From Nocardia caishijiensis NBRC 108228 (GTDB lineage: Bacteria; Actinomycetota; Actinomycetes; Mycobacteriales; Mycobacteriaceae): DNA of 64,000 bases. The DNA is taken from contig NZ_BDBE01000006.1 of the NCBI RefSeq assembly GCF_001612825.1, positions 124,001 through 188,000 on the forward strand, read 5' to 3'. The translations under genes were made by a program, and so were the position numbers. The notes beneath the pieces are model-generated. The model ran no database searches. It was not told the DNA's origin and saw only the letters and a program-made list of their open reading frames with translations. Shown here in pieces: positions 1 through 9,110 of this stretch. Numbering within the stretch: position 1 is the first letter of the stretch; each line of letters begins with the position of its first letter.

Positions 1-3000
1 ACCCGGGCGGCCAGCATCTGCGCGAAGCCGAGCGGGCCACCGTGCTCCTGGGCCTGCCAGGTGTCGGTCGAGGAGATGGCCAGCGGCCGATCGGGCAGGA
101 TGCGGTAATTGGGCACCTCGGCCACGCCGTTCTCGTGCGCGAACGGACGCTGGCACGGGAACTGCAGGCCGACGGCCCAGTCGAGCAGCACCGGCTGGGT
201 GCGGCCGATGAAGCTGTCGAGGGTCTGCAGCTTGGGCACGCGGGGCGGGGTGAACGCCAGCCACTGGTCACCGATCAGGATCGGGTCGTTGGCCAGGATG
301 CGCACCGCGTTCGCCTCGGGTGCCAGCTCGGCCAGCGGCACACGCAGGTTGCGCCACGACGGCGCCGGTCCGATATCGCGCGGCTGGTAGGTGCCGAGCG
401 GGGTGACGGTGCTGTCGGGGTTGCGGGTGCCGTACTCGACGAGCAGCGACTGGCCGTACTTGTCGGCGCCGGTGTCGTCCTTGGAGGCGATGCGACCCGC
501 CGCGCTGATGACGACCAGCGGCGACTCCTCGCTGCGCTCCGGCAGCCCGTACCAGGACGACTCGAGGCGGGCGCGCTGCTGCATGCCCTCCTGGTAGGAG
601 CCGAGCACCGGCGTCTGGGCGGGGTCGAGACCGAACGGCAGGGCGACGGTCGAGCCGTTGACGCCACGCGCGCCCTCACCACCGCCGGTGCCCGCGCTCT
701 CACCTTCGGCGAAGGCGGCGCCGACCGACTGGTTGCTGGTGTTGCCGGTACCCGGCTTCACCTCGACGGCGTCGGCGGACAGGTCGCTCGGCACGCCGTT
801 GGGGCCGAAGCCCTCGGCCAGGGTGCCGCGCAGCGGGTCGGCGGGGTCGACGAGCGGCCGCGACGGGTCGACGATCGGGTCGAGCCTGCCGCCGTTCGGG
901 TCGGCCTCGACCAGCACGTCACGGGCCAGGCCGCAGGTCTGTCCACCGAGCGCGTCGATGTTGGAGCGGGCCAGCGAGTACGCCGGGTACTGCTGGGTGG
1001 CGCCCTTCACCAACGAGAGCACCTCGAACGCGACCATCAACCCGACCACCACGGTCAGCGGGATGGCGGCGAACTTGCGAATCCGCCTGCCGCGTTTGGT
1101 CTTCGCCGAGGGCTGCGGTTTCACATAGTCCTCGCGCAGCGCGTACCAGCCGACCAGCGCCAACCCGACACCGAACAGGATCAGCATCACGGTGTTGGAG
1201 TGCACGCCGTTCAGCGAGATGGTCTTGTCGAACCACGGCACGCCGTAGCTGGACACGTACCAGTAGCCGTTGATGCCCGAGAACGACAGGGCGAGCACGA
1301 ACAGCAGACCGGCGAGGAAGATGGCCCGGTTCTTGCGCGATCGCAACGCGCTCTGCGACACGGCCACGGCCGTGACGGCGGCCAGCGATCCGGCGATGCC
1401 CGCGTACGCGCCGAAGTGGTGCGTCCACTTCGTCGGGTTGAACATCATGAAGAAGATCGTGCCGAACACCACGGCCATCAACCGCCACGTCGGACCCGAC
1501 GCGATACCGGGCACCTGACGGCGGCGCAGCAGCACGAGCAGCGTGGTGAACAGGCACAGCAGCATCACCAGGAAGGCGAAGCGCCGCGCCAGCGAACCGT
1601 CGACGGTCTCGACGAACATGTAGTAGTAGCGCAGGTAGTCCTCGTACCAGGCCAGGTTCGGGCCGGTGGCCTGGCGCACCCGGTTGGCCTCCTGGATACC
1701 GGCGAAGGTCTGGTCGCTGTAGACCACGGTGAGCACGAGCACGCCCGCCGAGGCGATCGGCGCGAGCAGCGCTGCCGTACCGAACTGGCGATGACGTCGC
1801 ACGATGATCCGCACCAGCGGCCGGATACCGGCCAGCAGCGCGGCCACACACATCAGACCGGTCGGTGCCGCGGCCAGCGTGAAGGCGGCCACGAGCACCG
1901 CGATACCGGCGGGCAGCAGGCGACCGGTGGCGATGGCACGCTCGATCGAGACCCAGGTGAGCAGCGCGCCGAGGGCGACGATCGGCTCCGAACGCAGGCC
2001 GTTGTCGAACGGCAGCCAGAAGGCGAGGAACACCAGACCGCCGGTCCACAGCGCCACCTGGCTGCGCTTGACCGCGTTGCCGAGGCGGGGTACCACTTCG
2101 CGGCTGATGACCATCCAGCACAGGATCGCGCAGATCAGCGCGGGCACCCGCACCCACGGGCTGGCCGTGGAGATCTCAGCGAACACCTGGATCACGTAGT
2201 AGTACCAGCCGAACGGCGCCTCCGGCACGCCGTACCAGCGGAAGTAGTTGGCCATGTAGCCCGCTTCGGGCGCGACCCGGACCATCGACAGGATGTAGCC
2301 GTCGTCGGAGGTGTTGGCGCCGACGAAGTGCCAGACGAGCAGCGTGCCGATCACCGCGCCGTCGGCCCAGGTGGGCTTCAGCCAGTTCTTCGGCAGGAAC
2401 CGCCGGTGCCCGCGCCCGTCGCTGCCGTCGAGCTGGGCGAGCGCACCGAGTGCCAGCAGGGTGCACAGCACGGCCGCGATGATCGCGACGAGCTTCATCG
2501 CCGACGGGCTCGACGAGAACCGGGTGTCGATGGTCGAGGTGAGCGAAAGTCCCGGCGGGACCTCGCCTTCCAGGTCGGAGAACACGCCGACGATCTGCGG
2601 GCGCAGGTCGCCGCCGAGCTCGCCCTCCACGGGCACCCGGACGGTCTCCGTCGCACCCGGCTGACCGGGGATCGGCCGCTCGATCTCCGTCGTCAGGTCG
2701 GTGAAGGCGGCGCGGGTGCGGTGCTGGTCGGAGCTGATGGTGATGGTCGAGCAGGCACCCATCTCCGCGCGTGGCGCCGAGGCGACCACCGCGTTGCGGT
2801 CGACCACGTCGACGGCCGTGTCGGAGACGCGCACGAACAGCGCCTCGAGCGCGGCGCCGTCGCCCTGCGGCGGAGCGGTGGCCAGCAGCATGCCGCCCTG
2901 GGCGGGCAGCCGGTCCACCGCGGCGCACGGGATGGTGGCGTTCAGGTCGATCGGCACCTGCGACATCAGTGGCGCCTGCAGGTTGCCGAGCTTGCCGTTC

Positions 3001-3224
3001 TGCGGCCAGTTCAGCTGCGCGGTGGTCTGGGTGACCGGCAGGAACGGCGTCGCCACCGCGAACACGGCGCCCAGGAGTCCGGCGACCAGCGCGATCCATC
3101 GCGCGATCCGGAAGTCCTTCGCGGAGGCCACCGGTTCTGCGGGTGGCTTGGAGAGAACAGCTGTTGCGGCGTCTGGCACGGTTCGCCATGGTATCTGCTG
3201 GGTTGACTCAGTGTTGGTGTGCAC
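1..3224 (-). CDS. Arabinosyltransferase of the EmbA/B/C family (C-terminus cut by window edge)
   Basis: This multi-pass membrane enzyme transfers arabinofuranose from decaprenyl-phosphoryl-arabinose to arabinogalactan or lipoarabinomannan on the outer face of the membrane. Residues about 36-55 form an N-terminal membrane anchor, followed by an extracytoplasmic domain. The GT-C signature with the catalytic aspartate pair (SDDGYILSM, residues near 307) is followed by the family motif NYFRWYG..PFGWYYY. A long run of membrane segments leads to a C-terminal carbohydrate-binding region (WRNLRVPLAELAPEA, QPVLLDWAVGLQFPCQ). I place the start at the first start codon after an upstream in-frame TGA, a GTG at 3224; a second GTG at 3179 is possible and neither has a strong Shine-Dalgarno. 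The last few dozen residues lie outside the window. Which of EmbA, EmbB or EmbC it matches cannot be settled here. It is divergent from the secreted protein at 3633. Confidence 0.93.
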   Translation of the reverse strand, partial: MHTNTESTQQIPWRTVPDAATAVLSKPPAEPVASAKDFRIARWIALVAGLLGAVFAVATPFLPVTQTTAQLNWPQNGKLGNLQAPLMSQVPIDLNATIPCAAVDRLPAQGGMLLATAPPQGDGAALEALFVRVSDTAVDVVDRNAVVASAPRAEMGACSTITISSDQHRTRAAFTDLTTEIERPIPGQPGATETVRVPVEGELGGDLRPQIVGVFSDLEGEVPPGLSLTSTIDTRFSSSPSAMKLVAIIAAVLCTLLALGALAQLDGSDGRGHRRFLPKNWLKPTWADGAVIGTLLVWHFVGANTSDDGYILSMVRVAPEAGYMANYFRWYGVPEAPFGWYYYVIQVFAEISTASPWVRVPALICAILCWMVISREVVPRLGNAVKRSQVALWTGGLVFLAFWLPFDNGLRSEPIVALGALLTWVSIERAIATGRLLPAGIAVLVAAFTLAAAPTGLMCVAALLAGIRPLVRIIVRRHRQFGTAALLAPIASAGVLVLTVVYSDQTFAGIQEANRVRQATGPNLAWYEDYLRYYYMFVETVDGSLARRFAFLVMLLCLFTTLLVLLRRRQVPGIASGPTWRLMAVVFGTIFFMMFNPTKWTHHFGAYAGIAGSLAAVTAVAVSQSALRSRKNRAIFLAGLLFVLALSFSGINGYWYVSSYGVPWFDKTISLNGVHSNTVMLILFGVGLALVGWYALREDYVKPQPSAKTKRGRRIRKFAAIPLTVVVGLMVAFEVLSLVKGATQQYPAYSLARSNIDALGGQTCGLARDVLVEADPNGGRLDPIVDPSRPLVDPADPLRGTLAEGFGPNGVPSDLSADAVEVKPGTGNTSNQSVGAAFAEGESAGTGGGEGARGVNGSTVALPFGLDPAQTPVLGSYQEGMQQRARLESSWYGLPERSEESPLVVISAAGRIASKDDTGADKYGQSLLVEYGTRNPDSTVTPLGTYQPRDIGPAPSWRNLRVPLAELAPEANAVRILANDPILIGDQWLAFTPPRVPKLQTLDSFIGRTQPVLLDWAVGLQFPCQRPFAHENGVAEVPNYRILPDRPLAISSTDTWQAQEHGGPLGFAQMLAAR

Positions 3225-4280
<1,056 letters not shown>

Positions 4281-4370
4281 CAGCGGGTCCTTTTCACGGG
4301 TGTTGTCGCGGTGACGGGTAACGCGACGAAGTCACCGCAAATCGGGTGAAGCACACCGGTGTGCGAAATC

Positions 4371-4402
4371 GGCCCGCGTGCGTTCGGGTGCGCACGCGGG
4401 CC
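4371..4402 (+). terminator. Hairpin terminator after the secreted-protein gene
   Basis: A perfect 12-bp inverted repeat (4371-4382 GGCCCGCGTGCG with 4391-4402) encloses an 8-nt loop about 90 bases after the stop codon at 4280. No U-tract follows, as is usual in high-GC actinobacteria. It also precedes the cyclophilin gene. Confidence 0.65.
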
Positions 4403-4469
4403 TCCACAATTTCCCGGCGCGGCCGACCCCGGTATCTTCCGCACCCCCCGCGTCCCTAGACTCGACCAC

Positions 4470-4967
4470 ATGACCAAGGTGAATCTCGTAACAAACCACG
4501 GACCGATCGTGCTCGAGTTGGACGACCAGGCCGCGCCGAACACGGTCGCCAACTTCGTGAAGTACGTGAACTCCGGCCATTACAACGGCACCGTGTTCCA
4601 CCGCGTCATCCCCGGTTTCATGGTGCAGGGCGGCGGCTTCGAGCCCGGCCTGAAGCAGAAGCCCACCGAGGCGCCCATCCAGAACGAGGCCGCCAACGGC
4701 CTGAAGAACGACAAGTACACCGTCGCGATGGCCCGCACCAACGACCCGCACTCGGCCACCGCCCAGTTCTTCATCAACGTCTCCGACAACGCCTTCCTCA
4801 ACCACACGGCCCCCCAGGGCCAGGGCTGGGGCTACGCCGTCTTCGGCAAGGTCGTCGACGGCACCGAGGTGGTCGACAAGATCGCCGCCGTCCCCACCGG
4901 CAACGCGGGCCCCCACCAGGACGTCCCCGTCGACGACGTCATCATCGAATCCGCAACCGTCTCCTGA
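4470..4967 (+). CDS. ppiB: Peptidyl-prolyl cis-trans isomerase, cyclophilin type (PpiB-like)
   Basis: A cytosolic cyclophilin of 165 residues that catalyses proline isomerisation during protein folding. The full single domain is present without signal peptide: [16 protein letters not shown] with the catalytic Arg, the [18 protein letters not shown] core, the tryptophan loop [13 protein letters not shown], and the end [12 protein letters not shown]. Length and sequence match E. coli PpiB much better than the mycobacterial PpiA subtype. The ATG at 4470 gives the correct family N-terminus ([16 protein letters not shown]). It stands alone between two hairpins. Confidence 0.95.
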   Translation: MTKVNLVTNHGPIVLELDDQAAPNTVANFVKYVNSGHYNGTVFHRVIPGFMVQGGGFEPGLKQKPTEAPIQNEAANGLKNDKYTVAMARTNDPHSATAQFFINVSDNAFLNHTAPQGQGWGYAVFGKVVDGTEVVDKIAAVPTGNAGPHQDVPVDDVIIESATVS

Positions 4968-4984
4968 TCTTCCGACGCTTGCCC

Positions 4985-5017
4985 CGGGCCGCCACCGTCG
5001 TTACCGGTGGCGGCCCG
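4985..5017. terminator. Strong hairpin terminator between cyclophilin and the converging cassette
   Basis: A perfect 13-bp inverted repeat (CGGGCCGCCACCG at 4985-4997 with 5005-5017) and 7-nt loop lies 17 bases after the cyclophilin stop. It sits between convergent genes, so it can terminate transcription from both sides. Confidence 0.75.
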
Positions 5018-5041
5018 TTCCGTATCAAGCGACCCGGGCTT

Positions 5042-5428
5042 TCAGCGGCTCGGTATCGAGAGTGATGCGACCGGATCAGGAATCGGAACCTGTGCCCCGA
5101 AGGGCTGGATGAGAATTCGTTCGTATTCGCCGTCGACCGGATTGCTCCGCACCACGACGGAACCCTTCTCCCGATCGACCAGGAGGTATATCGGAATGCC
5201 GGTTCTGGCGTAGGCGCGCGGCTTCTCGCAACGATCCCGACGGTCGGTGTCCTGACCGTGGCGGATCGGCCCATTCAGGCTGACCTGCGAAGACGCCGGT
5301 CGGCGCCAGCGCACCATCCGGCCGCGCGCGACCGGCCCGATACGAGTCGACTTCAGCCCGCGTTCCAGGAACAGCCATAGTTCGGGCCGCAGCACGAGCA
5401 GGACACGCGTCAGCCCCCTATCCTTCAC
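5042..5428 (-). pseudogene. Remnant of a Uma2-family PD-(D/E)XK nuclease
   Basis: The last 60 or so residues carry the Uma2 C-terminal pattern: EDTDRR-like (here QDTDRRDRCEKPRAYA), RTGIPIYLLVDREKG, then a VVVRSNP..GEYERI strand and a terminal beta segment. Complete Uma2 proteins are about 180-200 residues and have an N-terminal half with the first catalytic motifs. Here the 5' half (about 60 residues, Arg-rich) does not resemble the family and the frame opens abruptly, so I read it as a truncated, probably inactive copy. It overlaps the end of the upstream partner gene by 11 bases. Confidence 0.55.
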
Positions 5429-5894
5429 CGCAGACGAAACCCAGTCTTACCGCCGTGATATCCCCCGCCCGAAGTCGCTGCACATCAGCGGGGTCGATAT
5501 CCCATTTCGTCAGGTCCTTTGAGGCCGGATCCTGTGGGCTGGCAGTCATGTGGCAACCATCCTCGAACTTTCCTTTGATGCCCCAGTTGTAAGGTGCTGG
5601 ACCACCAAGAGAAAAACGCCCACCCATGGTCAAACCAGGACCGGAGATCTTGTCAACCCAGCCGTCACCCGTATCAACCAGATACATGTACTCGTAAGAG
5701 CATCCGACATTTCCACAGTTGGATTCGAAATGCACGCGCTGATGTCCGATTATCACCGTTTGTTCGGCATGCCTCCGAGCCACTGAGCTCGGCGTTTCTC
5801 GTGCATAACAGTACGACGCAACGCCCAGGATCACAACGATTAGTAGTGAACCCCCAAGCCAACGACCGTAATTACCCTTTCGGCCTACTTGCAT
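5418..5894 (-). CDS. Membrane-anchored extracytoplasmic protein, candidate immunity partner of the effector
   Basis: A 158-residue protein with one membrane segment (about residues 13-30, after a basic MQVGRKGNYGRW) and an outside domain of about 125 residues. Cysteines near residues 60, 65, 113 and 155 (ESNCGNVGCSY, GCHM, GFVCGEG) could form disulfides. I recognise no family. Its start codon lies inside the last codons of the effector gene (10-base overlap), so the two are translationally coupled. Effector genes of polymorphic toxin systems are commonly followed directly by immunity genes, and a cell-wall-acting toxin would need an inhibitor outside the membrane, which fits this topology. 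The immunity role is inference. Confidence 0.6.
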   Translation of the reverse strand: MQVGRKGNYGRWLGGSLLIVVILGVASYCYARETPSSVARRHAEQTVIIGHQRVHFESNCGNVGCSYEYMYLVDTGDGWVDKISGPGLTMGGRFSLGGPAPYNWGIKGKFEDGCHMTASPQDPASKDLTKWDIDPADVQRLRAGDITAVRLGFVCGEG

Positions 5895-7549
5895 GTATAT
5901 ACACCATCGATCATGTCCGAAGCTATCTGGCGTGAGATATCAAATCGGTTGATATAGTCCTTGGCGGCGGGGCCGAACTCTTCATTCGGGATATAGGTAT
6001 CCAAGAATTTTGTCTCCGAATTATATCCCGCCGCCAAATACTCATCCCGCGTATAATTCTCCTGCAGCCCATCTGGAGCTTTTCCTCCCAACTCCTCTTG
6101 GATGCGTTTGAGGTTGAAGGCTGCCGCCTTGATGGCCAACGAGTCGTCGTCGGCAACGAGCGCCCACTGTTTCCCAGCGAACTCCTCGGGATACTTCTCC
6201 TTGAGCTTATTGAATGTTTCTTCCTTCATGTTCGTTATTCCCAGAGAGTTCCCGTATCCATCAGTCACTTCTCTGGGCCTCGTGGTGACATATCTAAAAG
6301 CGTCGTAGCCCCAGCTCGCGCTCTCCTGGAGGGCGCTCTCGGCGCGGTCTCCTCCTTCTTGGTACAAAATGGCCAGTACTACTCGAGGATCCACACCAGC
6401 TTGGTTTCCATACAGCACCGCATCGTCGACCCATTCCCTCATGTTGGCATTCGCATTGCCGTAGTCGCGCTGACCCTCAGGGTTCAGTGTGCATTTGACC
6501 ACCCCTGACTTCCAGCTCCCGCGGTTTGCTATCTCATCAATAGGGGAATTTGCGATCTCCTCCAATGAAGTCTTGATCCCGGCCAGTTGTTCAGTATCAG
6601 GGAAATTGGGGCGTTGCCCCAGATCATAAACTCGATGCCCCGCGATCGAATTGGAAAGCGTAGTTGCAGCGCTTGTGATCTCCGAAGCATCGAAATCGAC
6701 CGCCGCCCGAATGTCCACAGCTTGCGCCGAAGCCGTGGCCGTTACTGGAGCAACCGCCATGCCCTCCAGGGTACCGGGGAACGCTCCCGGCGTTGCGGCC
6801 ACCAGTTTCGACCGGAAGTCGGCAACAGCGCTCGAAAAGTCAGCGATTCCTGAAGAAAATCCGCATGCGGCAGACCGTATGCCGACGACTGCGGTCTTTA
6901 TTGTGGTAAGGATGTCAACGACATCTTGCGTTTCCGGCGCTTGGAGGGATCCAAGAGAATCCGATAATTGCTGTAGGTTTCCAGGTGCAGCAAGGCAAGC
7001 GGAATGCTCAGCGAAAGCAGTCCATGCGGCGGCAGCCTTTCGTAGCGCATCGGTATCACCGTCGGTGACATCCGTACCCGCACTTCGAAATACGGAAAGT
7101 ATGTCGTCGCGAAGTTCAATCGGTGTGGTCGTGAGACCTCGATTGGGTGTCGTAAAGGGCGGCGGGAGCGAGTCGGGGATCTTGATATTATCTCGTGCCC
7201 ATCCGGCATCAGACGACGCGTACTGCATCGACGGACGTTCGCCGGTCCGTGATTCGACATCGGCGTCGTAATTCGCGACCTGCCAATTGAAGCCAGCGAG
7301 ATCAAACATCCGGCCCACGGTATGCAACGCACGACCGTAGGCAACAACCGTATCGATAAAGCACTCAGACTTGCTGTAATACTCAGTATTCCAGGCGGAA
7401 GAAACCTGATCATTTCCCCCCATTCCATCCGTGCCCACCATCTGCGGATTCAACACATCCGCGACGCCGCTCTTTAATTCGGCCAACCCCGCGTACATTG
7501 ATTTTGCTGCTTCGTAGTACACCTGCGGGTCCACTTTAATAGGTGCCAT
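5885..7549 (-). CDS. Type VII secretion effector-like protein with C-terminal lysozyme/lytic-transglycosylase-like domain
   Basis: A 554-residue protein without signal peptide. Residues 1-100 form a helical WXG/LXG-like region with a YxxxE element (Y58..E62), the kind of signal used by ESX substrates. Residues 145-300 form a second helical, Ala-rich region. Residues about 365-535 resemble lysozyme-fold transglycosylases: VDPRVVLAILYQEGG with candidate catalytic Glu398, GNSLGITNMKEETF (433-446) at the place of the usual S-x-G-x-x-Q/N motif, AAFNLKRI (476-483), and YLAAGYNSE (504-512) like the family A-AYN-G motif. It follows two WXG100 genes (28-base gap) and overlaps the downstream partner gene. 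Secretion through an ESX system and peptidoglycan as target are inferred. GC content is clearly below the surrounding genes, suggesting horizontal acquisition. Confidence 0.7.
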   Translation of the reverse strand: MAPIKVDPQVYYEAAKSMYAGLAELKSGVADVLNPQMVGTDGMGGNDQVSSAWNTEYYSKSECFIDTVVAYGRALHTVGRMFDLAGFNWQVANYDADVESRTGERPSMQYASSDAGWARDNIKIPDSLPPPFTTPNRGLTTTPIELRDDILSVFRSAGTDVTDGDTDALRKAAAAWTAFAEHSACLAAPGNLQQLSDSLGSLQAPETQDVVDILTTIKTAVVGIRSAACGFSSGIADFSSAVADFRSKLVAATPGAFPGTLEGMAVAPVTATASAQAVDIRAAVDFDASEITSAATTLSNSIAGHRVYDLGQRPNFPDTEQLAGIKTSLEEIANSPIDEIANRGSWKSGVVKCTLNPEGQRDYGNANANMREWVDDAVLYGNQAGVDPRVVLAILYQEGGDRAESALQESASWGYDAFRYVTTRPREVTDGYGNSLGITNMKEETFNKLKEKYPEEFAGKQWALVADDDSLAIKAAAFNLKRIQEELGGKAPDGLQENYTRDEYLAAGYNSETKFLDTYIPNEEFGPAAKDYINRFDISRQIASDMIDGVYTCK

Positions 7550-7577
7550 TTTCTAAACTCTCGTCCAAGTTCAACGG

Positions 7578-7877
7578 TCAAGACCGGCGCTGAAAGATTC
7601 GCGTGTTGGTATCCCCGGCGTCGGAGTAGCTGCTGCGGGCAGACTGTGCGGCGTCGCACAAACTGGTCAATGCATTACCGATGTCCGCGACAGCGGTACC
7701 CCAGTCGCGGTGCGCCTCAGCGAATGCCGCCGCAGCAATTCCTTCCCACGATGAATTCAGTGCGTCAATCCGCTGTTGCAAATCAGCGAGTCCATCTGTC
7801 AGATACTGTTGATATCCTCGGATACGAATGGTGACCTCTTCGAGGTCATCGAGGTCTACGCTGAATGATTCACTCAC
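7578..7877 (-). CDS. WXG100-family small secreted protein (second of pair)
   Basis: A 99-residue, signal-less, helix-turn-helix-shaped protein with the defining W-x-G turn (LNSSWEGIAAAAF, residues 41-53) in the middle. Such proteins form helical hairpin dimers that act as substrates or secretion partners of type VII (ESX) systems. Start is a GTG at 7877 with AGGAT upstream. It lies 8 bases after the other WXG100 gene and 28 bases before the effector gene, so the three are almost certainly cotranscribed. No ESX machinery gene (EccC, EccB) is in the window, so secretion must rely on a system encoded elsewhere. Confidence 0.85.
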   Translation of the reverse strand: MSESFSVDLDDLEEVTIRIRGYQQYLTDGLADLQQRIDALNSSWEGIAAAAFAEAHRDWGTAVADIGNALTSLCDAAQSARSSYSDAGDTNTRIFQRRS

Positions 7878-7885
7878 GCGATATC

Positions 7886-8188
7886 CTACAAATCTAGAGA
7901 GAAAATGGATTCTGCGCTTCCAGTGTCGGTCGCCTGGAAGGTCTCGGCGGTAACTCCCAGCTTTTCTGCGAGCTCGAACAGTTCATCCCACACACGGCGT
8001 GAGCCAGTTTGCATGTCGCCCCACGCACGTTGATATGACTCGGCCGCGGTACCAGTCCATGACGCGAGTAACTGCACGATGGAGGTGTCCAGCGAGTCGG
8101 CCCCGGACCGCAGGTCGGTGGCCACCCGATAGGCGACCCTACCGATCTCCTGAACTTCTTCGGGTATGACTGAGACGCTGCCACTCAT
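7886..8188 (-). CDS. WXG100-family small secreted protein (first of pair)
   Basis: A 100-residue protein with the WXG turn LASWTGTAAESYQRAW near residues 44-59, flanked by two amphipathic helices. It is the first gene of the cassette; the ATG at 8188 has a G-rich ribosome-binding site (AGGGGAGGGG) just upstream, while the longer upstream reading frame has no family similarity. It probably pairs with the neighbouring WXG100 protein. Two non-identical WXG100 genes in tandem ahead of a large effector is the usual arrangement of EsxA/EsxB-like partners. Confidence 0.85.
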   Translation of the reverse strand: MSGSVSVIPEEVQEIGRVAYRVATDLRSGADSLDTSIVQLLASWTGTAAESYQRAWGDMQTGSRRVWDELFELAEKLGVTAETFQATDTGSAESIFSLDL

Positions 8189-9068
8189 GGATCCCCTCCC
8201 CTTCAGGCATATAGCAGATTCGGACAGTATCAACCCATCCCCGAGCAGGCCAGCCCTGGGCCATGTGGCCCGTCCCAATTGCGGAGAGGATCACTGCGAG
8301 CTAATCCAACCACCGCGCAGGGGCTTCCGCGCCGGGCGAAGCAACATTGTTGCTGATCAACAGCTTTCGGGTGTAACGTCGCCCACAATAGTTCGGCCCC
8401 CGGCAGCGCTACCAACGCTCGCCGAGGGCCTGGGTACGAAACAGACACCAGCTATTCGCACAGTAGCGGCAAACCTACCCGTATCACGCAGGCATGCTCC
8501 AGCGCCGAGCGTTCGTCCTGATGCCAAGAGCAGGTCGATGTTCCCGTGCTCGGACGCGACCAGTCGTTTCGTTCCCGGGTTCTGCCAGGTGGGCTGCGCT
8601 GCGGTCGTCACCGACGAGCCCGATCGGGGAACAGTCGACCCACTAAACAGCCGTCTGCGAGTACCCCAGTCGTACGCCTCGCACGTACGCACCGTGACGG
8701 CCGGGAGTGCACACCTTCGCCACGGTCCAACCCACGCCACGCGTCCGATGCGACGCGCGGCCAGAAGTGTTGGCCGAGAAGGTCTATCGGGGCATAGCGA
8801 TCGGGAGTCCGGGGAAGTGGGACACGACACCGGCCCCCCTGGGTGCTCGGTTCGGGGCTCGGTCAGGACTGTGGGTGACCGGCCGACGGTAGAGTCTGGG
8901 TTCAGCAGGGGTCGGGGTCTGCTGCTCGAACCGCAGGTGCGCGTGGAGATGCAGAGCTTCCACGGCGAGCGTCAGAACCAGGTCGCCGGCATCGTCGGCT
9001 CGGAAGCCGCTGTGGCAGTGCAGTTCACGACCCGAGACGAGCGCCGCACCAGTCGTGGGCGTTAGCTA
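8189..9068. other. Large intergenic stretch with no convincing gene
   Basis: About 880 bases. Open frames exist on both strands (8166-9065 on +, 8357-8830 on -) but neither shows a recognisable domain, a good ribosome-binding site or the strong third-position GC bias of neighbouring genes. The last 200 bases (about 8880-9065) look somewhat more gene-like on either strand (for example PQVRVEMQSFHGER on +), so a decayed gene is possible. The region must also contain the promoter of the WXG100 cassette. No tRNA or repeat was found. Confidence 0.5.
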
Positions 9069-9101
9069 GGCTGCCTGCCGCGACTTTCACGGCAGGCAGC
9101 C
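9069..9101. terminator. Hairpin terminator of the accD4-pks13-fadD32 operon
   Basis: A perfect 12-bp stem (GGCTGCCTGCCG at 9069-9080 with 9090-9101) and 9-nt loop lies about 10 bases after the accD4 stop codon on the minus strand. It marks the end of the mycolate operon. Confidence 0.8.
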
Positions 9102-9110
9102 GTGGGCGAG

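Noticed and set aside
42..3206. Very long open frame (1054 codons) on the plus strand opposite the emb gene
   Set aside because: It is Arg/Gly/His-rich without domains and mirrors the codon bias of the true minus-strand gene. The same applies to long antisense frames at 10748-13939, 16401-17960, 21548-23827, 26937-28859, 30523-32487, 42494-44176, 47690-49858 and 49720-51300.
8166..9065. 299-codon open frame on the plus strand
   Set aside because: It begins inside the WXG100 gene in antisense, has low-complexity composition, no recognisable domain and no ribosome-binding site.
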